A stretch of 64,000 bases of DNA from an uncultured Faecalibacterium sp. (lineage in GTDB: Bacteria; Bacillota; Clostridia; Oscillospirales; Ruminococcaceae), in assembly GCA_904394215.1 (NCBI GenBank), contig CAJFNF010000002.1:1-64000 (forward strand), given 5' to 3'. The translations under genes were made by a program, and so were the position numbers. Positions 28,879 to 37,218 of the stretch are shown here, piece by piece (position 1 is the first letter of the stretch; each line of letters begins with the position of its first letter). A model generated the notes under the pieces. That model saw only the letters and a program-made list of their open reading frames with translations, was not told the DNA's origin and did not search any database.

Positions 28879-30837
28879 TTATTCTGCGGGGATGGTGACC
28901 CCGTCGTCGTCGTAGCGGTCATAGCTGGCCCCGGGCCAGCCGATCATCTGAATGGTGGCGGGGTCGATTTCGGCCACCGTCTGGGCGGCATCCGCCACCG
29001 GGATGCAGGCGCCCTTGCGGATGAAGAGGGGCACCTCGTTGAGGGCCACCTTCACGAAGTGGGTGCCGGCGGGCAGGATTTCCCGGGAAATGCTCCCCTC
29101 GGGGCCGAACTTGACAAACAGCATCTCCTCGGGCAGGTAGACCATCCGTCCGATGGCGTTCTGGGTGTAAACCGGGGCGATCATCACCTGGTCGCCCAGC
29201 ATCAGCTGGTCCTCGGTCTGGGCGGCGATTTCGTCCTCGGGGTAGACAAAGGCCAGGGGTTTGAACATCATGTCGTTGCGGAGGGCCGCCTTCATGTATT
29301 CGCTGTAGAGATAGGGGATCAGCCGGTAGCGGGCCTCGATGACGCTGCGGAAGTCCCCGGGGCCCTCAAACTGGTAGAACTCCTGCCGGCGGGTGTCGCA
29401 GCTGGAATGGTTCCGCATCAGGGGGGTGAACACCCCCAGCGCCAGCCACCGCAGCAGCAGGTCCCGGCTGGTGTCGGCGTTAAAGCCGCCCAGGTCGGCC
29501 CCCACATACAAAAAGCCGCACATGTTCAGGGAGGGCAGCATCTTGAGGTTCAGCAGCAGATGGCTCCACCAGGAGTGGTTATCGCCGGTCCAGATGCCGC
29601 CGTACCGGTGCATCCCGATGCAGGAAGACCGGGAGAACAGCAAAAACCGCTTGCCCGGGGCAATTTTGGCCAGCCCTTCCGAGGCGGCCCGGGTCATGTT
29701 GTAGCCGAACAGGTTGTGGACCTGGTCGTGGCGGACCATTTTGCCATTCACCTTATGGTAAAAGCGCTTGTAATCCTCGGGGTGGTTGCTCAGGTGCAGC
29801 CAGCCCAGGGTCTGGCGGCCGTTGTCCACCAGGCCCTCCCCGTCGGGCACCGGGGCGTCGGCCAGGCGTTCGGCCAGCCCCTCCCGGGAATAGAAGATGG
29901 CGGGCTCGTTCATGTCGTTCCAAAAGCCCTCGATGCCGCAGTCGGTGAGGGCCTTGTACTGGCTGCCGAACCAGGCCCGGGCCTCGGGGTTCAGCACATC
30001 GGGGAAGTGGCTCCAGCCCGGCCACACCACCGCCTCAAAGTCGGTGCCGTCGGCCCGCTTGCAGAAGTATCCCTTGGCCTTGCCCTCGTCGCAGACGGGA
30101 TAGCCCTTTTCCTCCTTGACCCCGGCGTCGATGATGGGCACCAGCCGGACGCCCTGCTCTTTCATCCTGGATACAAAGCCGGGGAAGTCGGGGAATTCCT
30201 CGGGGTTGACGGTGAAGTCCTTGAAGTGGTCCATGTAGTCGATGTCCATGTACACCATGTCCAAGGGGATATGGGCTTCCCGGTGTTTGGTGACCACTTC
30301 CTCAAAGTCGGCCCGGGTCTTGTAGCCGTAGCGGCTCTGGCCGAAGCCGAAGGCGAACTTGGGCGGGATGTAGCTGCGGCCGATGATGGCCCGGAACTGC
30401 CGGATCACATCCAGGGGCCCGTCCCCGGTGATGACATAGAGGGCCAGGTCGGCCCGCTCGCAGGTGACCTCCAGCCAGTCCCGGCGGGTGAAGCCGATGT
30501 CAAACCGGATCCGGGCGGGGTAGTCAAAGAACAGCCCCAGATTTTTCTCCCCTGCGATCAGAAGAAAATTGTGGGCGCCGTAGAGGCTCTGTTTGTTTTC
30601 GGTGTGGAGGCCGTCATCCACGTTGTCGCTGACGTAGGCAAAGCCCCGCTTGTTGATGCCCCGGTTGGCCTCCCCCAGGCCGTAGACCCGGTCCTCCTGT
30701 GCCAGCCTGCAGACAAAGCAGAAGCCGGCCTCGTTGATTTCCACCGTCCCCACCGGGGGCACTCCCTGGCTTGGGGGAATGTGTGCGGCCACCGATTCGG
30801 TGTCAAAGGGGTCGCCATAGAGATACTTTTGAATCAT
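28879..30837 (-). CDS. GH31 alpha-glucosidase family protein
   Basis: A 652-residue glycoside hydrolase of family 31. The nucleophile Asp lies in FWNDMNEPAIF (about residue 305), the acid/base Asp in WTGDNHSWWSHLLLNL; GADLGGFNADTSRDLLLRW and MRNHSSCDTR are also typical. There is no signal peptide, so it acts inside the cell. The start at 30837 follows GGGAGAG at the right spacing; the frame stays open upstream through the promoter. Alpha-1,4- or alpha-1,6-glucosidase or transglycosylase activity is possible. First gene of the operon, led by a promoter with an embedded dyad. Confidence 0.92.
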   Translation of the reverse strand: MIQKYLYGDPFDTESVAAHIPPSQGVPPVGTVEINEAGFCFVCRLAQEDRVYGLGEANRGINKRGFAYVSDNVDDGLHTENKQSLYGAHNFLLIAGEKNLGLFFDYPARIRFDIGFTRRDWLEVTCERADLALYVITGDGPLDVIRQFRAIIGRSYIPPKFAFGFGQSRYGYKTRADFEEVVTKHREAHIPLDMVYMDIDYMDHFKDFTVNPEEFPDFPGFVSRMKEQGVRLVPIIDAGVKEEKGYPVCDEGKAKGYFCKRADGTDFEAVVWPGWSHFPDVLNPEARAWFGSQYKALTDCGIEGFWNDMNEPAIFYSREGLAERLADAPVPDGEGLVDNGRQTLGWLHLSNHPEDYKRFYHKVNGKMVRHDQVHNLFGYNMTRAASEGLAKIAPGKRFLLFSRSSCIGMHRYGGIWTGDNHSWWSHLLLNLKMLPSLNMCGFLYVGADLGGFNADTSRDLLLRWLALGVFTPLMRNHSSCDTRRQEFYQFEGPGDFRSVIEARYRLIPYLYSEYMKAALRNDMMFKPLAFVYPEDEIAAQTEDQLMLGDQVMIAPVYTQNAIGRMVYLPEEMLFVKFGPEGSISREILPAGTHFVKVALNEVPLFIRKGACIPVADAAQTVAEIDPATIQMIGWPGASYDRYDDDGVTIPAE

Positions 30838-30949
30838 ACTGCTCTCCCAAATAACATAGGTAAAAATGGATGCGCCGCCAGGCGGCAAAACCCTGCCAAT
30901 ACATCCGTTTCCTGCCCGGTTTGCTGCGGCGCCAATGGTTTGCGAGGTA

Positions 30950-30978
30950 ATCATAGCATATTTGCACAGCGGTTGCAA
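30950..30978 (-). promoter_or_regulatory. Promoter of the alpha-glucosidase operon with LacI-like operator in the spacer
   Basis: Minus-strand TTGCAA (30978-30973) and TATGAT (30955-30950) are 17 bases apart. An inverted repeat TTGCA-N7-TGCAA (30962-30978) overlaps the -35 and spacer. Its form is like operators of LacI/GalR-type sugar repressors such as MalR. No LacI-family gene is in the window, so the repressor would be encoded elsewhere. Confidence 0.7.
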
Positions 30979-31070
30979 CCCAATTTTACCGGAGGATCCC
31001 CCCGCTGGCAGGGGCGGCGCCTCACCATCCGCCCCCGCATGCGCGGCGGGGGAAACACAAGCCGGAATTT

Positions 31071-31125
31071 CTTAAGAATTCCTAAGAAAAAATCACTGGA
31101 AATCACAGGATTGTGCTGTGATACT
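31071..31125 (+). promoter_or_regulatory. Autoregulatory promoter of the OmpR-type regulator: direct repeats plus -10
   Basis: CTTAAG-N4-CCTAAG (31071-31086) is a tandem repeat with 10-bp period, the kind bound by OmpR/PhoB-type dimers. A -10 element GATACT begins at 31120, 34 bases after the repeat ends. The -35 region is poor, as expected for an activated promoter. The same arrangement occurs at 33275-33329. Confidence 0.65.
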
Positions 31126-31154
31126 GAATCTCGCAGGAAAGGAGGAATGGCCCT

Positions 31155-31883
31155 TTGGAAGAACAAACCATTCTGATTGTAGAGGACGACCCCGATATCC
31201 GGGACGGGGTGCGCATTCTGCTGGCAGGAGAGGGATACCGCGTCCTGGAAGCCGAAAACGGCGTCAAGGCGCTGCAAACCTTTACCCCGGATGTGGACTT
31301 GGTGATCCTGGATGTGATGATGCCGGGGATGAGCGGCCTGCGGGTCTGCGAGGAGCTGCGCAAAACTTCCACCGTCCCCATCCTGTTTCTGACGGCCAAA
31401 TCCCAGGAGTCGGACAAGCTGGTGGGGCTGACCGCCGGCGGGGATGACTATCTGGCAAAGCCCTTTTCCTTTGTGGAGCTGAGCGCCCGGGTGCGGGCTT
31501 TGCTGCGGCGGTATACCGTCTACCAGGGCAAGGGGGCCGCCGCTGCCAGGCCGGAGGGCCGGATGCTCTGCTCCCACGGGGTCAAGCTGGCGCTGGACTG
31601 CAACCGGGTCTGGGTGGATGGCCAGGAGGTCAACCTCACCGAAAAGGAATACGGCATCCTGCGGCTGCTGATGCGGGACCCGGAGCGGATCTTCCCGGCC
31701 CAGATCCTGTATGAGACGGTGTGGCACGAGCCCTACTACTACACCGCCAACGGCACCGTCATGGTACATATCCGGAACCTGCGTCTGAAAATCGAGGCCG
31801 ACCCCCAGAACCCCCGGCGGGTGCTTACCGTCTGGGGCAAAGGATATCACTTTGTGCACGACGGGGGCAGCGCCGATGGCTGA
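31155..31883 (+). CDS. OmpR-family response regulator
   Basis: A 242-residue two-component regulator. The receiver domain (residues 1-120) has acidic pocket VEDDPD, phospho-acceptor Asp in LVILDVMMPGM, the Thr in LFLTAKS and the Lys in LAKPFSF. The C-terminal winged helix has VNLTEKEYGILRLLM and VMVHIRNLRLKIE, VWGKGYHF. The start is a TTG at 31155 after AAAGGAGG; no in-frame ATG fits. The stop overlaps the kinase start. Repeats before this gene and before the exporter operon suggest it controls both. Confidence 0.93.
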   Translation: MEEQTILIVEDDPDIRDGVRILLAGEGYRVLEAENGVKALQTFTPDVDLVILDVMMPGMSGLRVCEELRKTSTVPILFLTAKSQESDKLVGLTAGGDDYLAKPFSFVELSARVRALLRRYTVYQGKGAAAARPEGRMLCSHGVKLALDCNRVWVDGQEVNLTEKEYGILRLLMRDPERIFPAQILYETVWHEPYYYTANGTVMVHIRNLRLKIEADPQNPRRVLTVWGKGYHFVHDGGSADG

Positions 31884-33195
31884 GGGAAAGAACAGACAGG
31901 GCCTCACCGTCCAGTTCACCCGGCTGCTGGTGGGGGCTGCGGCGGGATGCATCCTGCTGTTCCTGGTGCTGCGGGGGGTGCTGGTGTGCTGCATCGGCTA
32001 TTACGACCGGAACAGCGATTTCCGCCAGCGGGAGACAGCCCGCCGCATCCAGGGCTTCCAGGACTATGTCACCCAGGAACACCTGTCCACCACCGACACC
32101 GATCAGATCAGCGCCTGGGCCCGCCAGCAGGACTATACCCTGCTGGAGCTGTACCGGAACCAGGTGCTGGTCTACAGCTCCTTTGCCCCCAACCGGGACG
32201 ACATCGGCCACGAGGGAAGGATCACTCCCTTCTACGACTGGATGCCCCGGGCCACCATCACCTTTGCGGACGGCGCGCTGCAGGTGCTGCTCTACTATGA
32301 CCCGGTGCAGGCCTGGGCCCGGTGGGGGACCCTGGTGATCCTGGCAGCCTGCATCGGGCTGTTTATGGCGGTGTTCCTGCTGGGGTGCCGGCGGATTGTG
32401 CGGTACATCTGCCTGCTGAGCCAGGAGGTGCAGGGGATGGAAAACGGCGACTTGAGCCGTCCTGTCACGGTGCAGGGCAGCGACGAGCTGACCGCCCTGG
32501 CCTCCTGCCTGGATTCCATGCGGCTGACCCTGGACCAGCAGCGCCAGCAGGAGGCCGAGACCTCGGCCCGGGTCAAGAGCCTGATCACCCAGATGTCCCA
32601 CGACCTGCGCACCCCGCTGACCACCCTGCTGCTGTACACCGAGATTGTGGCATCGGGCAAATACCAGACCCAGGCCCAGCTGTCGGCCTACCTGGCCAAA
32701 ATCGACGCCAAGGCCCGGCAGATCAAACAGATGTCCGATCATCTGTTTGAGTACGCCCTGGTGACCCGGGATACGGTGGTCACTCTGGACGAGCCTGCCC
32801 CTTTCTCCCAAATCTTTGAGGAGCCCCTGGCGGAATGGGCCGAACAGCTGGAACAGCACGGCTTTATCTGCCGGCTGGAGCTGGGGGAGGAGGATGTCTC
32901 CCTGCGGGTCCACCGGGCCTATATCCGGCGCATTTTTGACAACATCACCTCCAATATCCTGAAATATGCCGACCCGGCCTGCCCGGTCACCGTCTGTGAC
33001 CTGCGGCGGGAGGGCCAGGCGGGGCTGGCATTCACCAATGTCCCGCTGCAGCCGGACGCCGGCGGGGCAGAGAGCACCAAGGTGGGCCTGGTCAGCATCC
33101 AGACCATGATGGAAAAGATGCAGGGAACCGTATCGGTTGACCGGAGCAGCAGCAGTTACTGCATTGCGCTGCTGTTCCCCCTGGCAGATCCATAA
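31876..33195 (+). CDS. Sensor histidine kinase partner of the OmpR-type regulator
   Basis: A 439-residue kinase: first membrane helix about residues 15-37, an extracellular sensor of about 105 residues, second helix about 152-172, HAMP linker, dimerisation domain with phospho-acceptor His in QMSHDLRTPLTTLLLYTE (about residue 245), and ATPase domain with IFDNITSNILKYAD (N box) but a short, atypical G region (STKVGLVSIQTMMEKM). GHKL G1 glycines are poorly kept, so catalysis may differ from the classic form. It overlaps the regulator gene by 8 bases. Confidence 0.9.
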   Translation: MAEGKNRQGLTVQFTRLLVGAAAGCILLFLVLRGVLVCCIGYYDRNSDFRQRETARRIQGFQDYVTQEHLSTTDTDQISAWARQQDYTLLELYRNQVLVYSSFAPNRDDIGHEGRITPFYDWMPRATITFADGALQVLLYYDPVQAWARWGTLVILAACIGLFMAVFLLGCRRIVRYICLLSQEVQGMENGDLSRPVTVQGSDELTALASCLDSMRLTLDQQRQQEAETSARVKSLITQMSHDLRTPLTTLLLYTEIVASGKYQTQAQLSAYLAKIDAKARQIKQMSDHLFEYALVTRDTVVTLDEPAPFSQIFEEPLAEWAEQLEQHGFICRLELGEEDVSLRVHRAYIRRIFDNITSNILKYADPACPVTVCDLRREGQAGLAFTNVPLQPDAGGAESTKVGLVSIQTMMEKMQGTVSVDRSSSSYCIALLFPLADP

Positions 33196-33209
33196 CAGAC
33201 CGCACAAGG

Positions 33210-33250
33210 CGCGGCAGATGGGAAATATTTCCCGTCTGCCGCGTTTTTTG
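33210..33250 (+). terminator. Terminator of the two-component operon
   Basis: CGCGGCAGATGGGAAA pairs with TTTCCCGTCTGCCGCG (33210-33243), followed by TTTTTTG. It separates the kinase gene from the exporter operon. Confidence 0.88.
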
Positions 33251-33274
33251 TCTTTCATAAAAAGTTCACCCCGC

Positions 33275-33329
33275 CTGAAGAAATCTTAAGGGGTTTCGCG
33301 GGCAAAAACTAAGAATTGCCCGCTATACT
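33275..33329 (+). promoter_or_regulatory. Promoter of the exporter operon with OmpR-type direct repeats
   Basis: CTGAAG-N4-CTTAAG (33275-33290) precedes a TATACT -10 (33324-33329) by the same 34 bases seen at the regulator's own promoter. The -35 position (GGCAAA, 33301-33306) is weak. A further CTAAGAA lies at 33308-33314. Confidence 0.65.
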
Positions 33330-33382
33330 GACTGTGTCAGGAGGGAGCAGTCCCCCTGAACCCAAAACAAGGAGGGGCGTCT

Positions 33383-35065
33383 ATGTTTGAACGAAAGCCA
33401 AAGGAAGAGAGGGACAGTCCGCCGGACGGAAAAAAGAATTTCCTCCGGCGGCGCTGGCCGGTCCTGGTGCTGGTGTGCGTCGCGGCCGTGGGCGCCGGCG
33501 CCTGGGCCCTGCGGGCCCGCCAGACCCAGGCGCAGCCGTCCGCCGAGTACATCGAGGCAACCCCTGCCCGCCGCAGCATCACCAATGTCTATAGCGAATC
33601 CGGCACCATCGAGGCTGCCGAATCCTACCAGGTCAAGAGCCTGGTGCGGGGCGACGTCCTGACGGCCGACTTTGAAGAGGGGGACAGCGTCCAGGAAGGG
33701 GATGTGCTGTACACCATTGACAGCGCCGACGCAGTCAACAGCGTGGAGCGGGCCCAGCTCACCCTGTCCCAGGCCCAGCGGGATTACGAGGATGCGGCGG
33801 CGGCCGGCTGCGTTGCCACCGACATCAGCGGCACGGTGGTGTCCATCTCGGTGGCCCCCGGGGATGTGGTGGCCGCCGGGCAGGAAGTGGCCACCATCCG
33901 GGATGACAGCACCATGCTTCTGACCCTGGACTTCCCCGCAGCGGATGCAGCCGGCTTTGCCGCCGGGCAGGAGGCCCAGGTTACCCTGAACGGCACCTAT
34001 GAGACGGTGTCGGGCACGGTGCAGAGGGTGTCGGGCACCGACACCCTCAGCAGCGGCAATATGCTGGTCCGCTCGGTCACCATCGCGGTGCCCAACGCCG
34101 GGGGGCTGACTTCCTCCCAGGCGGCCACCGCCAGCGTGGGCGGGGTCAGCGCCCTGGGCTCGGCCAAACTCACCAGCCAGAACACCCAGACCCTGACCGC
34201 TGAAACCGGCGGTACGGTGGCCGCCCTTTGCGTCCAGCCCGGGACCTGGGTGGCCTCAGGCACCAACATCCTGCAGCTGGAGAGCGACAGCCTGACCCGC
34301 CAGGTGGAGACGGCTTCCGACAACCTCCGCAGCGCGGAGCTCTCGATGGAGGACGCCGAAAACTCCCTGGACGACTACACCATCACCGCCCCCATCAGCG
34401 GCACCGTCATTATGAAAGGGGTCCAGGCCGGCGAGACGGTGGGCACCGACACCTCCACCAGCGAGGTGCTGTGCATCATCCAGGACCTGAGCTACCTGGA
34501 AATCCAGGTGGCGGTGGATGAGCTGGACATCCTCTCCATCCAGGAGGGCCAGCAGGCCGCCATCGTGGCCGACGCCCTGGAAGATGAGACCTTCACCGGC
34601 GTGGTGACCAATGTGTCCTCCAACGGCACCACCACCGGCGGCACCACCACCTACCCCGTCACCGTCCGGATCGACGATTACGGGGAGCTGATGCCGGGGA
34701 TGAACGCCACCGTCTCGATTGTGGTGGAAAGCGCAGAGGACGCCCTTGCCATCCCCAACGGCGCCGTGGTGCGGGGCGGCTATGTCCTGGTCACCCGGGA
34801 CAGCCCCAGTGCCTCCAACGCCGCTGACCTGGAAGCCCCTGAGGGCTATGTCTATGTGGCGGTGGAAACCGGCGTCAGCGATGACGATTACATCCAGGTG
34901 GTCAGCGGCCTGACCGAAGAGGACACCATCGCCTACGATGCCGACGCCGCAGCCCTGAGCCAGTCCAGCGACAGCGGCATGGCCATGATGCCGGGCGCCA
35001 TGCCGGGCGGCGGGATGGCCGGCGGAGGCGGCGCCCCTGCCGGAGGAGGTGCCGGCCCGCGATGA
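33383..35065 (+). CDS. HlyD/MacA-type periplasmic adaptor (membrane fusion) protein
   Basis: A 560-residue adaptor with an N-terminal basic stretch and one membrane helix (about residues 26-45), then biotinyl-lipoyl-like halves (VKSLVRGDVLTADFEEGDSV, DISGTVVSISVAPGDVV, APISGTVIMKGVQAGETV), beta-barrel regions and a Gly/Met-rich tail (residues 530-560). In Gram-positive bacteria such proteins work with MacB-type ABC exporters of peptides or antibiotics. The stop overlaps the ATPase start (ATGA). AAGGAGG stands before the ATG at 33383. Confidence 0.9.
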   Translation: MFERKPKEERDSPPDGKKNFLRRRWPVLVLVCVAAVGAGAWALRARQTQAQPSAEYIEATPARRSITNVYSESGTIEAAESYQVKSLVRGDVLTADFEEGDSVQEGDVLYTIDSADAVNSVERAQLTLSQAQRDYEDAAAAGCVATDISGTVVSISVAPGDVVAAGQEVATIRDDSTMLLTLDFPAADAAGFAAGQEAQVTLNGTYETVSGTVQRVSGTDTLSSGNMLVRSVTIAVPNAGGLTSSQAATASVGGVSALGSAKLTSQNTQTLTAETGGTVAALCVQPGTWVASGTNILQLESDSLTRQVETASDNLRSAELSMEDAENSLDDYTITAPISGTVIMKGVQAGETVGTDTSTSEVLCIIQDLSYLEIQVAVDELDILSIQEGQQAAIVADALEDETFTGVVTNVSSNGTTTGGTTTYPVTVRIDDYGELMPGMNATVSIVVESAEDALAIPNGAVVRGGYVLVTRDSPSASNAADLEAPEGYVYVAVETGVSDDDYIQVVSGLTEEDTIAYDADAAALSQSSDSGMAMMPGAMPGGGMAGGGGAPAGGGAGPR

Positions 35066-35335
35066 GCGCACTGATCGAATTTGACTCTGTCTGCAAGTAC
35101 TACCAGATGGGGGACACCACCGTCAAGGCGGCCAATCACATCTCGATGCAGATCCAGAAAGGGGAGTTCGTGGCCATTGTGGGCCAGTCGGGCTCGGGCA
35201 AATCCACCTGCATGAACATCATCGGCTGCCTGGATGTGCCCACCGCCGGCACCTACCGGCTCAACGGCCGGGATGTGGGCCGGATGAACAAGGACGAACT
35301 GGCCGGGATCCGAAACGAGATGCTGGGCTTCATTC
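35062..35335 (+). pseudogene. MacB-type ABC exporter ATPase, N-terminal fragment
   Basis: About 91 residues remain: ALIEFDSVCKYYQMGDTTV, Walker A GQSGSGKSTCMNIIG (about residues 39-53), GRDVGRMNKDELAGIR, NEMLGFI. The Q-loop, signature, Walker B and H-loop are missing. At 35333-35335 the sequence passes into the C-terminal part of the cognate permease in another frame. The open frame to 35820 is a read-through. No working ATPase can be made from this copy. Confidence 0.8.
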
Positions 35336-35824
35336 ACCGAGCTGTTTCATTCCGACAGCGGCTTTATGGTCACCAGCATGAGCGAAATGCTGGATACCAT
35401 GACCTCGATGGTCAACATGGTCATCCTGGTGCTGACGGTGATCGCAGGCATCTCGCTGCTGGTGGGCGGCATCGGCATCATGAACATCATGATGGTGTCG
35501 GTCACCGAGCGCACCCGGGAGATCGGCATCCGCAAGGCCCTGGGCGCCCGGGAGCGGGCCATCCTCACCCTGTTTGTGGTGGAGGCCGCCGTCACGTCGG
35601 CTCTGGGCGGCGCCATCGGCATCGCCCTGGGCTATCTGATCGCAGCTGCGGCCAACCAGGTGCTGCCCCTGGTGCTGACCGATATGGACCTGACCATCAG
35701 CCCGTCGGCTGCTTCGGTGGCCATCGCTTTCGGCATTTCGGCGGGCATCGGTGTTCTGTTCGGCTGCCTGCCGGCCAAGCGGGCGGCGCGGCTCAACCCC
35801 ATCGATGCGCTGCACTATGACTGA
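35333..35824 (+). pseudogene. MacB-type ABC exporter permease (FtsX domain), C-terminal fragment
   Basis: About 163 residues survive: FTELFHSDSGFMVTSMSEML, then the FtsX-like domain with three helices, GGIGIMNIMMVSVTERTREI and GIRKALGARERAILTLFVVE, both hallmark MacB sequences, and PAKRAARLNPIDALHYD at the end. The N-terminal helix, the extracellular domain and the start codon are absent. One deletion of roughly 1.1 kb joining ATPase to permease would explain both fragments (size inferred from normal family lengths). Confidence 0.8.
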
Positions 35825-35842
35825 ACGGAGGAAAAATCAACC

Positions 35843-36862
35843 ATGAAAAAACGATTCTGTGCGCTGCTGCTGGCCTTTTGCATGGCCTGCGCCCTGCTGG
35901 CCATGCCGGCCTCAGCAGCGGGCGGCTCCAATACGGCGGTGCAGGCAGCCGTGATGCTGGGGGGCCTGGACAGCGGCCAGGACGCTTCCGCCGCCCTCAC
36001 CCGGGGCCGGCTGGCCCAGCTGCTCACCGCCTTTTCCGCCTGGCGCGAGAGCACCGGGGGCAGCGCAGGCACCCTGTTTACCGATGTGGACGGGACCGAC
36101 CCCCTGGCCTCCGGCATCCGCACCGCCGTACAGCAGGGATGGATGAGCGGCTATTCGGACGGCTCCTTCCGGCCCGACCAGGCCGTCACCCTGGAAGAAG
36201 CCTGCGCTGCCGCCCTCAGCCTGCTGGGCTATGACGTCACCACCCTCAGCGGCACCTTCCCCGATGCACAGCTGAACAAAGCCCGGGAACTGGGCCTGCG
36301 GGAGGGGTTGAGCGCCGGCCAGGGCGACACCCTGACCATCGCCCAGGGCGCCCAGCTGCTCTACAACGCCTTGACTGCCGTCACTGCAGAGGGTGAGACC
36401 TACGGCACCACCCTGGGCCTTGCGGTGACGGACGCCAGCGTGGTCATCGGCCACGGCACCAGCGGCTGCGACACCGAAGCCCGGGCCGAAATTGTGGCCC
36501 GGATGGAGAAGGGCGGCACCACCACCTACACCATCTGCTCTTCCTGCGGCAACGTGAATGGAGAGAGCTGCCTGAGCGGCATTGACAACGCCTTCGCCAA
36601 CTTCGGCGGCCTGGAGGCCTACACCGGCGTGCTGGACAACGGCCAGCGGGTGATGGCCCTGGGCTGCATCGAGGGCGGCGCCGCCATCGAGAATGTGGAG
36701 GCCAACGTGGAAATGCCCGCCAGCTACGTGGAGGGCTACACCCTGTACCAGGTGGGGGAGAACGGTGAGACCAAGGTGGATGTGTCGGTCCGCCAGGGCA
36801 TCGCTTACTTCACCGTCAACATGCAGGACGGCGCAGCCCTGCTGGAGATGGTGAAAGAGTAA
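35843..36862 (+). CDS. Secreted S-layer homology (SLH) domain protein
   Basis: A 339-residue exported protein. It starts with a classical signal peptide (KKRFCALLLAFCMACALLAM, cleavage near ASA-A at residue 26). Residues 30-190 contain SLH-like motifs: TLFTDVDGTDPLASGIRTAV, GWMSGYSDGSFRPDQAVTLE, TIAQGAQLLYNALTAV. The C-terminal 140 residues are not recognised and hold six cysteine residues. SLH domains bind secondary cell-wall polymer. It lies 18 bases after the exporter permease, so it is probably in the same operon and may be part of the envelope response. Confidence 0.85.
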   Translation: MKKRFCALLLAFCMACALLAMPASAAGGSNTAVQAAVMLGGLDSGQDASAALTRGRLAQLLTAFSAWRESTGGSAGTLFTDVDGTDPLASGIRTAVQQGWMSGYSDGSFRPDQAVTLEEACAAALSLLGYDVTTLSGTFPDAQLNKARELGLREGLSAGQGDTLTIAQGAQLLYNALTAVTAEGETYGTTLGLAVTDASVVIGHGTSGCDTEARAEIVARMEKGGTTTYTICSSCGNVNGESCLSGIDNAFANFGGLEAYTGVLDNGQRVMALGCIEGGAAIENVEANVEMPASYVEGYTLYQVGENGETKVDVSVRQGIAYFTVNMQDGAALLEMVKE

Positions 36863-36911
36863 CCAGCCCTCCCGCTGAGAGGCGGTAAAACTTCAGGAAA
36901 ACAGAACCATG

Positions 36912-36941
36912 CCCGGCCCTTATCAGGGGGCCGGACATTTT
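36912..36941 (+). terminator. Terminator after the S-layer-homology gene
   Basis: CCGGCCCT (36913-36920) pairs with AGGGGGCCGG (36925-36934, one bulged G), then ACATTTTTT. Confidence 0.75.
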
Positions 36942-37044
36942 TTGACGGTGCACCGCCGGGTGAAGCCAGCGGCGGTTCCGTCCCCCGGCGGCTGCAGCCG
37001 GATCAAAGCAGACAAGCGGCTCCCGGCAGAGCAGGCCAAAAAGA

Positions 37045-37140
37045 TTGATGGCCGCCGGCGCCCTGCTTGAGCTGCTCGGCGTTGAACTTGGACGGATCTT
37101 TCAGCTTGAACCGCAGCCGGGTCATGCAGCGATAATGGAA
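37045..37140 (-). pseudogene. Remnant of a PTS EIIB domain (glucose/glucoside type)
   Basis: Reading the minus strand gives YRCMTRLRFKLKDPSKFNAE followed by QLKQ, the phosphocysteine loop of an EIIB domain (Cys in a C-M/A-T-R-L-R-F motif, the same motif as in the two complete EIIB domains of the window). Only about 30 residues are recognisable; it has no start or downstream EIIC. It lies between the SLH gene terminator and the LysR gene. Confidence 0.7.
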
Positions 37141-37218
37141 GGGGCGAACCCGCAGCTGGAACAACAACAAAGCCCCGGTCCACTGCCGGCCCGGAGGCCG
37201 CTGCAGGAAGGGGCTTGG

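Noticed and set aside
27103..31176. A 1357-codon open frame on the plus strand across the alpha-glucosidase genes.
   Set aside because: It is antisense to two enzymes with complete catalytic motifs, has a low-complexity Gly/Val/His/Gln-rich translation and no domain. Such long antisense frames are common in GC-rich DNA.
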